Positions 8,494 through 15,066 of a stretch of 45,507 nucleotides of DNA are shown piece after piece. The first letter of the stretch is position 1. The number at the start of each line of letters is the position of its first letter. The notes below the pieces were generated by a model. The model saw only the letters and a program-made list of their open reading frames with translations. It searched no databases and had not been told where the DNA came from. Where the stretch lies: positions 1-45,507 of the forward strand of contig JASLFU010000045.1 in NCBI GenBank assembly GCA_030150405.1, in the 5' to 3' direction. The position numbers and the translations under genes were made by a program. Source of the stretch: Ignatzschineria sp. (GTDB taxonomy: Bacteria > Pseudomonadota > Gammaproteobacteria > Cardiobacteriales > Wohlfahrtiimonadaceae).

Positions 8494-9840
8494 TTAATGG
8501 AGGGTGGGAGGGAAGCTTTCTTTAAGTTCTTTCTCTTTCTCATCATGTTGTTTGCGAAGTAGTAAAGTTTGACGATACTCTTCTGCTTCTGGAGTTTTAA
8601 TCAGTTCGTGTTCGATCCCTAAGTTTTTTAATTCAGATTCAATATCGTCTAGGGTAACGTTAAAAAATTCTTTTCTATAGTTTGCTAAATTAACTCGGCG
8701 GTCAGAAAAATGATTGTGAAGCTGGCTCTCTAAAGTAGGAGCATCCTCGGAATAGATCATACCATGTAAATCAAAGGTAAAAGGGACGCTAGCCCCACTT
8801 AACTCTCGGATGCGCTCGAGAGGTTCTAGACGACGAGTCATACCGATTTTATAGATATTTTCGCCAAAGGCGCCAATGTTAGAAATGATGTAGACAAAGC
8901 CTGCGCGGGTCTGTTCAGCCATGGATTTCGCACGTTCGCTTATTTGATGTGCTTCAGCAAGTTGTTTTTCTAGTTTAGCAATGTGTGCATTAAGTTCAGT
9001 CAGATCTTCACCTGCTTTTTGATCAGCCTCTTTGCGAGCCTTTTCTAAAAGATTCTGGTAGCGTCTCTCTTCTTTTTCTGCTTGAATACGCTCTTTTTCT
9101 AAGCGTTCTTCTTCACGAATGAGGCGGCGTTTTTCTGCTAGTTCTTCTCGCTCTTCTTTCTGTTTTCTTGCAAGTTCATAAGCAAGAATGAGCTCATCAA
9201 TTTTTAAATCAGTATAAACATCCGTAATTGCAATATTATTAGATTGATTAAACTTATTAATATCTTTTTGTGTTTTATAAATACGTTTTTGAGAGTTAGT
9301 AAAATTGCGCCAGGAGACTTTAGAGATAATAAAATTACATTCATTATTAAAAGCTCTAAGAGCCATTTTTTTGGCTTGATTAATAAAATGCTCTCCTTCC
9401 CGTTTGCTTCCATTTACAACCCAATCGGTCTTTGCAGAGATTGCTCTATCTTCTTGGATCATGCGTTTTTGAGCCGCTTTAATTTCTGTTAAAGCCTCTT
9501 TGTAACGTTCTGACGTGGCATAATCAAAAATAGGTTTATAAAATCCCATCTCATTGAGTTCACTCTCTTCTTCATAGATTGAGAGCTGCTTTTGGAGTTT
9601 TTGAAATACTTGATATCTGCGTTCGTACTCTTCATTAAGTTCGGATATCTCTTGCTGAGATAAGGTTTTCTTAGCTTCAAGTTGATTGACTGCTTCTTCT
9701 ACGGAGATAATTGGGGCATATTTTTCCTCAAGTAATTTATTTGTTTTGCGTAATTTAAAATATTTAATAGTAAGAAAGATAAGTAAAAAAGGTAGGGCAA
9801 GGAAAAATAGCCCTAAACCGATCGTGAAAAGTTCATTCAT
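8494..9840 (-). CDS. DUF4041/GIY-YIG-type membrane-anchored coiled-coil protein
   Basis: 448 residues. One N-terminal hydrophobic segment (about 4-26) anchors the protein. A long charged, coiled-coil-rich region follows (about 35-310), which includes a DUF4041-like stretch. A C-terminal T5orf172/MUG113-type GIY-YIG-related domain runs from FVYIISNIGAFGENIYKIGM (about 318) through LESQLHNHFSDRRVN. Proteins with this pairing are common in phages and mobile regions; their function is not established to my knowledge. The gene is immediately outside the prophage attachment site, so it could be cargo of an earlier insertion. No strong ribosome binding site precedes the ATG. Confidence 0.75.
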   Translation of the reverse strand: MNELFTIGLGLFFLALPFLLIFLTIKYFKLRKTNKLLEEKYAPIISVEEAVNQLEAKKTLSQQEISELNEEYERRYQVFQKLQKQLSIYEEESELNEMGFYKPIFDYATSERYKEALTEIKAAQKRMIQEDRAISAKTDWVVNGSKREGEHFINQAKKMALRAFNNECNFIISKVSWRNFTNSQKRIYKTQKDINKFNQSNNIAITDVYTDLKIDELILAYELARKQKEEREELAEKRRLIREEERLEKERIQAEKEERRYQNLLEKARKEADQKAGEDLTELNAHIAKLEKQLAEAHQISERAKSMAEQTRAGFVYIISNIGAFGENIYKIGMTRRLEPLERIRELSGASVPFTFDLHGMIYSEDAPTLESQLHNHFSDRRVNLANYRKEFFNVTLDDIESELKNLGIEHELIKTPEAEEYRQTLLLRKQHDEKEKELKESFPPTLH

Positions 9841-9900
9841 AGCTATTAATGATTAACATGTTGAAATATATGGAGTTAATGATATCTGATTTGGCATAAA

Positions 9901-9938
9901 AAAGCCCCGATAGCGATTGAATGCTTATCGGGGCTTTT
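9901..9938 (-). terminator. Terminator of the disrupted tRNA gene
   Basis: A 12-bp perfect stem (arms 9901-9912 and 9926-9937, core GCCCCGATA/TATCGGGGC) with A/T tracts on both sides, so it can work in either direction. It sits just downstream of the 3' end of the minus-strand tRNA fragment, where a tRNA terminator is expected, and upstream of the leftward gene ending its 5' side at 9840. Confidence 0.8.
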
Positions 9939-9954
9939 ATTTTCAATAAAAATC

Positions 9955-9978
9955 TGGCGCGCCTAAGAGGGATCGAAC
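9955..9978 (-). other. attL: 3' fragment of a tRNA gene (probably tRNA-Arg)
   Basis: Read on the minus strand this is a T-loop GTTCGATC, the 3' half of a T stem, a 3' acceptor strand TAGGCGC, discriminator G and an encoded CCA. The GGCGCGCCA end is typical of gammaproteobacterial tRNA-Arg. Upstream (9979 onward) the sequence no longer pairs as a tRNA, so only the 3' end is present. This is the usual scar when a phage integrates into a tRNA 3' end and restores the intact tRNA at its other end, here beyond the right edge. Identity of the tRNA is inferred from the acceptor end only. Confidence 0.75.
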
Positions 9979-10030
9979 ATTGTCTTGTAAGCCGCTTTAT
10001 TATGTTGTTTTGGTTTTTTATTTTTGTATT

Positions 10031-10050
10031 ATACCGTCAAATATACCGTA
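10031..10050. repeat. Direct repeats next to attL, possible arm-type sites
   Basis: ATACCGTCA at 10031 and ATACCGTAA at 10043 are near-identical direct repeats 12 bp apart, about 55 bp inside attL. Short direct repeats beside an attachment core are typical of integrase arm sites or excisionase sites. Function is inferred from position only. Confidence 0.4.
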
Positions 10051-10065
10051 AGGGTGTTTGGCATT

Positions 10066-10090
10066 AAAAAACCCGCTAAATGCGGGTTTT
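10066..10090 (-). terminator. Terminator of the leftward early operon
   Basis: ACCCGC/GCGGGT hairpin (10071-10076 with 10082-10087), extended by flanking A-T pairs. On the minus strand it is followed by a T tract. It lies directly after the stop of the gene at 10093-10329. Confidence 0.8.
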
Positions 10091-10092
10091 AT

Positions 10093-10329
10093 TTATTCGG
10101 CAGGGATGTTTTTTATCACTTGGTTAATCTGTTCTATCGAGATCCCGGTCATTTCTGCCAGTTGTTGTTTGTTCCATAGCTTATCTGATCCTGCGCGAAA
10201 GTGGGCAGGAATTTCGCCTCTATTTTCAAGCCCTACAATATAGTTTGTGCTGCGGGGCTTGCCGTTATTAGAAAAGATATAACAAAGCTGTTTTTGATTA
10301 ACAAAAGGTAGTGCTTCTACGTTTACCAT
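10093..10329 (-). CDS. Small DNA-binding protein near attL, possible excisionase
   Basis: 78 residues, last gene of the leftward operon. The pattern NQKQLCYIFSNNGKP, then a basic Arg-rich segment, then LWNKQQLAEMTGIS looks like two short helix-turn-helix or winged-helix elements. Its place beside attL fits an excisionase or recombination directionality factor; an AlpA-like or other small regulator is equally possible. AGGAGC upstream of ATG supports the start. I do not recognise a specific family. Confidence 0.55.
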   Translation of the reverse strand: MVNVEALPFVNQKQLCYIFSNNGKPRSTNYIVGLENRGEIPAHFRAGSDKLWNKQQLAEMTGISIEQINQVIKNIPAE

Positions 10330-10343
10330 TCTTCAGCTCCTTT

Positions 10344-10796
10344 TTAAAACGGGATGTCAGAATTGGGTTCATCAAAGTCTGCGAAGTCTTCATTTGTGAC
10401 TTCTCGGGGTGGTGATTCTCTTGCGGGAGGTTCGTGTGCGTTTTGAGTGTTACTTCCGCCTCCGCCACCGCCTAGCATCTGCATTTCGCGTCCATTAATT
10501 TCGGTGCTGTAGCGCTCGATGCCGTTGCGGTCGGTATATTTATTCGTTCTTAGCGAACCTTCCACATAGATTTGGCTGCCTTTGCGAAGGTATTCTCCGC
10601 AGATCTCTGCTAAACGCCCAAAAAAGACAACACGATGCCACTCGGTTCGCTCTTCTTGATTGCCTTGCTGGTTCTTCCAGCGCTCTGTTGTCGCGAGTGA
10701 TAGGGTGGCTACGGCTGTGCCGTTTTGGGTGTATCGGATTTCGGGGTCATTGCCCAGGCGACCGACGATGATCGCTTTATTTACGCCTCTACTCAT
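10344..10796 (-). CDS. ssb: Phage single-stranded DNA-binding protein
   Basis: 150 residues from the internal ATG at 10796 (MSRGVNKAIIVGRLGNDPEI). A longer reading to 10880 would run far into the MazG-like gene and lacks SSB homology, so the shorter start is preferred. OB-fold motifs: IIVGRLGNDPEIRYT, WHRVVFFGRLAEI, GSQIYVEGSLRT. A Gly-rich linker is followed by an acidic tail ending NSDIPF, the partner-binding tip. It binds single-stranded DNA during phage replication and recombination. It overlaps the stop of the MazG-like gene by eight bases, so translation is probably coupled. Confidence 0.92.
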   Translation of the reverse strand: MSRGVNKAIIVGRLGNDPEIRYTQNGTAVATLSLATTERWKNQQGNQEERTEWHRVVFFGRLAEICGEYLRKGSQIYVEGSLRTNKYTDRNGIERYSTEINGREMQMLGGGGGGSNTQNAHEPPARESPPREVTNEDFADFDEPNSDIPF

Positions 10797-11109
10797 CTTG
10801 AAGATCTTCCTCTTTGATAAATATGCCATTAACGAGCTTTCCTCGGCGATCTTTGATCTCGTTATAAGCGAGCTCGACACACTCCTGAAAATCTACATCG
10901 AGTTGTGTACAGAGCCCAACAAGCACAACGACCATATCGCCAATACTATCTTTTACCACTGCGTTATTTTCTCGGGCTACGCCTCCGGCAAGCTCTCCCC
11001 CTTCTTCAAATAGCTTGGTGATCTGTGCGTGGGGATTGGCGCAGTGTAAGTTCCGATCGATAAACCATCTCTCGATCTTCTGAATGGTTTGGCTTAATTC
11101 TGCTTTCAT
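10789..11109 (-). CDS. MazG-like nucleotide pyrophosphohydrolase
   Basis: 106 residues with the all-alpha MazG-type metal-binding pattern: FEEGGELAGGV (EExxE) around residues 34-44 and DSIGDMVVVLVGL (ExxD-like second helix) around 54-66. MazG-family enzymes hydrolyse (d)NTPs to monophosphates; phage versions can adjust nucleotide pools or alarmone signalling. It sits between a hypothetical gene and ssb in the leftward early operon. AGGAG upstream of the ATG supports the start. Confidence 0.8.
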   Translation of the reverse strand: MKAELSQTIQKIERWFIDRNLHCANPHAQITKLFEEGGELAGGVARENNAVVKDSIGDMVVVLVGLCTQLDVDFQECVELAYNEIKDRRGKLVNGIFIKEEDLQDE

Positions 11110-11113
11110 CTAT

Positions 11114-11323
11114 TTATCTCCTTTTTTGCCTTTTCTCTACTCGCTTGGCCACTTCGTCGAGGTCGATTACAACGTGAGGGCGCTCTTTCAAATAGGTATC
11201 GATGATTTTGCCGTTGATAACGTTAAAGCCATCGAAGATCTGCTCGAGCAGGTACTTTGCAAAGATTTGTCCTTCTTGGGTTTTAAGGTAAATATCGAGG
11301 TGTTTAGGGTTAATCTTGCTCAT
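11114..11323 (-). CDS. Small phage protein of unknown function
   Basis: 69 residues from the ATG at 11323; a GTG one codon earlier is possible. The sequence is helical and charged, ending in the basic run VEKRQKRR. It contains no motif I recognise. It overlaps the 3' end of the upstream zinc-ribbon gene and precedes the MazG-like gene by four bases, so it is part of the leftward early operon. As a small early phage protein of unknown function it belongs to the pool of anti-CRISPR candidates. Confidence 0.65.
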   Translation of the reverse strand: MSKINPKHLDIYLKTQEGQIFAKYLLEQIFDGFNVINGKIIDTYLKERPHVVIDLDEVAKRVEKRQKRR

Positions 11324-11666
11324 CACCTTTAAGCTCCATTGAGTAGTAGACGCGATACTCGTCTAGCTTCTCCCAGGCGTAAGTGGATTCACACTTGTGA
11401 CAGATCTCATTGCCGGCATCTTTATGCATTAGCTCTGCCAGTTTTAAATTGATCTCTGTAGAACAGATAGGGCAGCATGGCTTTCTGGTGCTGATATGGA
11501 GCTCGATTCCATGCGGGTCGTCACTCTCTAGCGAAGTGCTGAGAACCTTTGGGCGGTGCTTAACATATTGCCCGCTTGCGAGCTTCTCACGCGCCTCCTT
11601 TTCTGAGTGAGCTTCTACATCCAGTTGCTGGGTGTATGTCTGCTTAAATTTAAATATCTTTTTCAT
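11310..11666 (-). CDS. Phage protein with zinc-ribbon motif
   Basis: 118 residues. The N-terminal half (MKKIFKFKQTYTQQLDVEAHSEKEAREKL and on, about 1-55) resembles small phage beta-alpha modules. The middle carries CCPIC (about 68-72) and ICHKC (about 93-97), a four-cysteine zinc-ribbon pair. No enzymatic motif is visible. It is co-transcribed leftward, two bases after the 71-residue gene and overlapping the next. Unknown function; nucleic-acid binding or a scaffold role would suit the ribbon. Confidence 0.7.
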   Translation of the reverse strand: MKKIFKFKQTYTQQLDVEAHSEKEAREKLASGQYVKHRPKVLSTSLESDDPHGIELHISTRKPCCPICSTEINLKLAELMHKDAGNEICHKCESTYAWEKLDEYRVYYSMELKGDEQD

Positions 11667-11668
11667 CT

Positions 11669-11884
11669 TTAACTATGTAATAACGATAAGTAGTGTTGTT
11701 CTTGTTTAGTATTGAGCTTGCTGTAGTAGAGGAGCGCCCGCCGTGCGTCTGTGAAGATCTTCTCTACAAAGAAGGATGCGCTCTCTGATTCGTATGTAAG
11801 AGAGACGGCGGTTGTGCCATCTTCTCTTTCTCTATGCTCTGCAATGCAGAAGTCGGATATCTTCTTTCTGCTTTTTCTGGCCAT
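11669..11884 (-). CDS. Small basic phage protein of unknown function
   Basis: 71 residues beginning MARKSRKKISDF. The basic N-terminus is followed by a short mixed beta region and a helical tail. No recognised domain. It starts two bases after the stop of the 41-residue zinc-finger gene, so it is translated from the same leftward message. Confidence 0.6.
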   Translation of the reverse strand: MARKSRKKISDFCIAEHREREDGTTAVSLTYESESASFFVEKIFTDARRALLYYSKLNTKQEQHYLSLLHS

Positions 11885-11886
11885 TG

Positions 11887-12012
11887 TTAAACCTCGTTAT
11901 ACTCTTTGATGTAGATTGTTTTACATGTAGGGCATTGATAGCGCTTTGGCGCGTCTTTACGCTCTGCCAGTTTGGCTATGCAATGGCTGCAATTGTTATG
12001 CTTGTTTGGCAT
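11887..12012 (-). CDS. 41-residue zinc-finger microprotein
   Basis: A short frame read by hand: it begins MPNKHNNCSHCIAKLAERK and continues to RYQCPTCKTIYIKEYNEV. Two CxxC knuckles (Cys8/Cys11 and Cys27/Cys30) form a plausible single zinc site. It overlaps the end of the upstream gene (stop at 11996) by 17 bases and ends two bases before the next start, as expected for a real member of this compact operon. There is no strong ribosome binding site, so coupling is likely. Phage zinc-knuckle microproteins often bind nucleic acid or host proteins; the role here is unknown. Confidence 0.7.
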   Translation of the reverse strand: MPNKHNNCSHCIAKLAERKDAPKRYQCPTCKTIYIKEYNEV

Positions 12013-12388
12013 ATTTCGCATATTTAGCCTCTGCCTTGAGGTAATCGGTTTTTGAGATCATGCGGATCTCACCCCTTAGCACTGCGCACTCTAAGATATG
12101 CAAGCTATCCTCTATTCTTGGCACTTCGATTTTGGCCACATAGGGAAAGGCAGGGTAGAGCGCCGAGGGGGCTTTAAATGAGTGTGCATTCTCCACCGGG
12201 GGTAGAGCCTTTTTGGTGCGGATATATCGGCTCATAGTTTTATCAAGAGGAACATTGCGCCGATAGCGATCACTCAAGCCTGCTCGGGTGAGATTTTGAT
12301 TAAACTTTTCGTTAAACACTCTGAGCATGGCGTGCTTGCATCTAAACTTTGGGTAGTTTTTTACAATCCAGCGAATCTCTCTTTTCAT
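11996..12388 (-). CDS. Phage early protein of unknown function
   Basis: 130 residues from ATG 12388, with AGGAGG five bases upstream. The N-terminal region (MKREIRWIVKNYPKF ... RVFNEKFNQNLTRAGLSDRYRR) looks like a small helix-turn-helix of the kind seen in HNH-associated phage proteins. The rest includes a basic stretch and a C-terminal Lys/Ala/Tyr repeat (KAEAKYAKYAKQA). Second gene of the leftward operon. Function unknown; DNA binding is a mild inference. Confidence 0.65.
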   Translation of the reverse strand: MKREIRWIVKNYPKFRCKHAMLRVFNEKFNQNLTRAGLSDRYRRNVPLDKTMSRYIRTKKALPPVENAHSFKAPSALYPAFPYVAKIEVPRIEDSLHILECAVLRGEIRMISKTDYLKAEAKYAKYAKQA

Positions 12389-12397
12389 CACTGCCTC

Positions 12398-12757
12398 CTA
12401 CGCCAAAGCCGCCTTACGGGAGAGTGCGTTATTCTTTTGGGCGAGCTTGCCCTTAAATTGCTCTGCCTTAGCTGTGTTAATGCGCTCGAGATATTTAAGT
12501 CGACGCTCTGCAGCGAGCAGTGTTGCTCTACTCTTTTCCCGAGAGAAGGGGGAGATGTAGAGGAGTAGACGCGCCTTTTTTGCCATCTGCATAAGTTGTT
12601 GGCGCGTGGGATTGTCGTTTAAGATCTGTGCCTCTATATCGCACATTAAGCGAGTGATGCGATTTGTCTTGACGACTTTGCGATTGGAGAGCTTCATCTC
12701 TCTGCGTAATAAGTAACGGTTAACTCTGATTTCAAAATAGCGTTTGATTTGATTCAT
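12398..12757 (-). CDS. First gene of leftward early operon, basic protein of unknown function
   Basis: 119 residues, strongly basic and helical (many Arg/Lys, MNQIKRYFEIRVNRYLLRRE at the start). No recognised domain. It is the first gene behind the operator-promoter at 12790-12818, so it should be expressed immediately on induction, the position lambda uses for antiterminator N. A basic RNA-binding antiterminator is a reasonable guess but no arginine-rich motif or nut-like site is secure. AGGAGG upstream supports the start. Confidence 0.65.
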   Translation of the reverse strand: MNQIKRYFEIRVNRYLLRREMKLSNRKVVKTNRITRLMCDIEAQILNDNPTRQQLMQMAKKARLLLYISPFSREKSRATLLAAERRLKYLERINTAKAEQFKGKLAQKNNALSRKAALA

Positions 12758-12789
12758 TTTTATTGCCTCCTATTAATCTTGCTACAGGA

Positions 12790-12818
12790 ATAATTACATA
12801 TGTAACAATTAAAAGCAA
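12790..12818 (-). promoter_or_regulatory. Leftward early promoter with repressor operator
   Basis: Minus-strand -35 TTGCTT (12813-12818), 17-bp spacer and -10 AATTAT (12790-12795). The spacer contains the perfect 12-bp palindrome TTACATATGTAA (12794-12805), the same TTAC-N4-GTAA pattern as in the cI/cro intergenic region. The phage repressor bound here would block the leftward operon, as at lambda PL. Confidence 0.65.
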
Positions 12819-12862
12819 CACTAATGTAATAAATATTGTTTCTTATGTAATGATTGAGGCAA

Positions 12863-12888
12863 TAAAAAAGCCCCGAATAGCCGGGGCT
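12863..12888 (-). terminator. Terminator after the cI-lipoprotein operon
   Basis: Stem AGCCCCG/CGGGGCT (12869-12875 with 12882-12888), loop AATAGC, and a T tract on the minus strand. It separates the lysogeny transcript from the leftward early promoter. Confidence 0.85.
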
Positions 12889-12905
12889 GAGGCTCTAAAA
12901 GCTAG

Positions 12906-13751
12906 CTACTTCTTGATTTTTATCTCTGTAACTCTGGGCTCTGCTGTCTGTCGATCCCATAGTAATAGGGGGGAATCTACAGTGTAATATTTGCCTATAG
13001 GCATCTCCAGAGTAAGGCTCGGCTTGAGCGGGGGCGTTCTATCAAAGATCGCTTCAGAGTTCACAAGCTCTATTTTCTGTTCGTAAATATCTTCGCCTTT
13101 ATCATTTTTATAGAATACAGATACGACTAGCTTGGTAATCTCTTTATCGCCCATATTCCTAACCGCAAGGCGTGAGCCAATAAAGTTTTTGGTGCTATCG
13201 GTCGTCTGGTCATGAGAAACCTCAAAGTCATAGATATCTATATATTTACCGTAGAGTTTCTCTTTTGCTTTTGTAACTTCGTAAGGCTCAACTCCAAAAG
13301 GCGCTTCAATGCTATTAATGAGCTCTTCGGCTTCTTCCCATTGGTTATTTAAAAGTAGTTCATTTATCTGCTGGTACTTTTTGTTTAAAGCCGCCTTTTC
13401 GAGCTCTGCTTTCTTTCGGTTCTCTTCAGCGGTACGCTGCTTTTCAGCATAAATGGAGAGAATCTCTTCTGCGGTTAAACCGTGGAGTTTTTGTTTGTTC
13501 TCCTGTTCAGATATTTCCCTCAACTCTGATCCCGTTGGTGCGAACTCTTCCCATAGATCTTCATCAAATCCACTTCTCAGGGTTTCACCAATGGCAATTT
13601 TGAGGCGTTCAGCTCGATGTTTATCAAGCGATTTAGTCATTTTTTGAATAGACTTTTCCATCGCCTTATCGCTGCTGCCATCAAAGGTCGGTTCGCTACA
13701 TCCAAATAAGGTTAGGCTGCTTATAAGTAATACTAAGGTTTTTCTCTTCAT
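12906..13751 (-). CDS. Prophage lipoprotein (DUF6694-like) in the rex position
   Basis: 281 residues with a lipoprotein signal: KRKT, a hydrophobic core LVLLISSLTL, and lipobox LFGC with Cys18. A charged helical region (about 25-160, including EENRKKAELEKAALNKKYQQ) precedes a beta-rich C-terminal domain. The N-terminal region resembles DUF6694 lipoproteins. Only eleven bases separate it from the repressor stop, so it should be made together with CI in the lysogen. In that place lambda carries rexAB. Lysogenic conversion or superinfection exclusion at the envelope is the natural inference; no activity can be read from the sequence. Confidence 0.8.
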   Translation of the reverse strand: MKRKTLVLLISSLTLFGCSEPTFDGSSDKAMEKSIQKMTKSLDKHRAERLKIAIGETLRSGFDEDLWEEFAPTGSELREISEQENKQKLHGLTAEEILSIYAEKQRTAEENRKKAELEKAALNKKYQQINELLLNNQWEEAEELINSIEAPFGVEPYEVTKAKEKLYGKYIDIYDFEVSHDQTTDSTKNFIGSRLAVRNMGDKEITKLVVSVFYKNDKGEDIYEQKIELVNSEAIFDRTPPLKPSLTLEMPIGKYYTVDSPLLLWDRQTAEPRVTEIKIKK

Positions 13752-13762
13752 GGTTTTTTAAG

Positions 13763-14431
13763 TTATAAAAGCACGGAGTACCAAAAGACGCGCCCGATCA
13801 CATTAATATCTGAGGTGCTGGCGGTAATAGGGGGGTACTCTCGGTTATATGATTCGATAATAATCTCAGTGCCGGACTTCATCTTTAAGATTTTAATCTG
13901 GAGCAGTCCATCATTATTGATGGCGTAGATCTGCCCGTCCTTTACATCTGTATCGCCCATATCGATAGCGACAGTGCAGCCATCGGGGATAACAGGTTCC
14001 ATACTATCGCCCTTGGCAGTGACGCAAGCGGCATTTTTGGGATTAATGTTTTTATTGCTTAATGTCCTTCGGCTAAATCTTAACTTTCTGCCTGAATAGT
14101 CTTCGGCAGAAAAGCAGCCATCTCCGGCAGATAAAAGTACATCCTTGTAGAAGGGGATCTCGACTTCATGGTCTCCAAGTGGAGTATTGTCATCCCATGG
14201 ATCTAAGATTACTGATTCATCAACAGGAAGAGCGGAATCCTCTTTCCCATCTTTAAGCCACTCGGCTGATACCCCAAGTGCTCGAGCAATCTCTACAATA
14301 AATTTGGAGCTCTTATTACGTCCATTCTCTAAGAAGGTAATGGTTGAAATTGAAACGCCGGCGCGTTCTGCAAGCGCCTCTCTGGAGTATCCCTTCTCTT
14401 TTCTGGCTTTAAGTAATCTGTCTTTTAGCAT
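13763..14431 (-). CDS. CI-type prophage repressor (HTH plus S24 peptidase)
   Basis: 222 residues. An XRE-type helix-turn-helix spans about 3-58 (SREALAERAGVSISTITFLE). A LexA/CI-like S24 peptidase domain follows from about 88: the Ala102-Gly103 cleavage pair in LLSAGDG, catalytic Ser143 in GDSMEP and Lys180 in LLQIKIL. The protein should repress lytic promoters and self-cleave when RecA is activated. AAGGAG upstream of the ATG supports the start. It is divergent from the cro-like gene, with operators between, and is followed by the lipoprotein gene. Confidence 0.95.
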   Translation of the reverse strand: MLKDRLLKARKEKGYSREALAERAGVSISTITFLENGRNKSSKFIVEIARALGVSAEWLKDGKEDSALPVDESVILDPWDDNTPLGDHEVEIPFYKDVLLSAGDGCFSAEDYSGRKLRFSRRTLSNKNINPKNAACVTAKGDSMEPVIPDGCTVAIDMGDTDVKDGQIYAINNDGLLQIKILKMKSGTEIIIESYNREYPPITASTSDINVIGRVFWYSVLL

Positions 14432-14452
14432 GTTTGATCTCCTTTTATGTTC

Positions 14453-14481
14453 ATTTTAGTTACTTTTGTAACTATAGGCAA
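14453..14481 (-). promoter_or_regulatory. Repressor-maintenance promoter with operator
   Basis: Minus-strand -35 TTGCCT (14476-14481), exact 17-bp spacer and -10 TAAAAT (14453-14458). The spacer is almost wholly the dyad TAGTTAC-TTTT-GTAACTA (14457-14474), so the protein that binds it should control cI transcription. Confidence 0.7.
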
Positions 14482-14510
14482 AGAATTTTAATTTGCGGAG
14501 ATCCCTTGTC

Positions 14511-14567
14511 TTGACTTTAAATGTTACATAGATAACAATAAGAAAATTACAATTGTTACATAGGGAA
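14511..14567 (+). promoter_or_regulatory. Rightward early promoter with operators
   Basis: -35 TTGACT (14511-14516) and a weak -10 AACAAT (14534-14539) with 17-bp spacing precede the cro-like gene. Operator-like elements of the TTAC-N4-GTAA type lie over and after it: TTAC-ATAG-ATAA (14524-14535), TTAC-AATT-GTTA (14547-14558) and the half site TTAC-ATAG-GGAA (14556-14567). Confidence 0.6.
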
Positions 14568-14572
14568 TATTA

Positions 14573-14797
14573 ATGGTTGGAATTGAGGAGATTATTCAGA
14601 AAGCCGGGGGAGCGCAAAAATTAGCTGATGCTCTCGGCATTACACGTCCAGCAGTGGTTCATTGGAAGTCTCGCAAGCTTAAAACACCGCCTATTCAACA
14701 TGCGGAAATTATTGAGCTGGTGACGGGGATTCCTAAGGAGAAGATCTGGGTTGAGCATTATCAGAGATTAAATGAGTTAAAGCAGGAGGAAGCATGA
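14573..14797 (+). CDS. Cro-like helix-turn-helix regulator
   Basis: 74 residues. IIQKAGGAQKLADALGITRPAVVHWK (about 7-32) is a YdaS/Cro-type helix-turn-helix that starts a Cro-like fold. It is divergent from the repressor and first in the rightward early operon, so it should compete at the shared operators and commit to lytic growth. Its stop overlaps the next start (ATGA). Confidence 0.88.
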   Translation: MVGIEEIIQKAGGAQKLADALGITRPAVVHWKSRKLKTPPIQHAEIIELVTGIPKEKIWVEHYQRLNELKQEEA

Positions 14798-15066
14798 CAG
14801 CTTTACAAAGAATATGGCTACACCTCTTTGGAGGGGGCGAGCTAAGTGATCGGGGCGCAATGGTGAAGTACGGCTATGGCGCGTTTAGATCTCGAGTAGC
14901 AGAAAAGCGTGACGAGTATCACATTTTAGATCGCTGGGAGGAGCTTGAGATTGGAGGATCAAAAGTCCGCTTTAAAGTTTACTTTATCGATCCCGTTTTT
15001 TTGCAGAGTGAAGAAGCCCAAAGAATACGAGGCTCACTTAAGGTGGCTTCAAGGGAGAGTGCGTAA
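14794..15066 (+). CDS. Early phage protein, possible DNA-binding
   Basis: 90 residues. The segment GELSDRGAMVKYGYGAFRSRVAEK (about 15-38) resembles a helix-turn-helix, in the position where many lambdoid phages have a CII-like or small replication-associated regulator. No firm family. ATGA overlap with the cro-like gene and TAATG overlap with the O-like gene show coupled translation. GCAGGAGG upstream fixes the start. Confidence 0.65.
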   Translation: MTALQRIWLHLFGGGELSDRGAMVKYGYGAFRSRVAEKRDEYHILDRWEELEIGGSKVRFKVYFIDPVFLQSEEAQRIRGSLKVASRESA

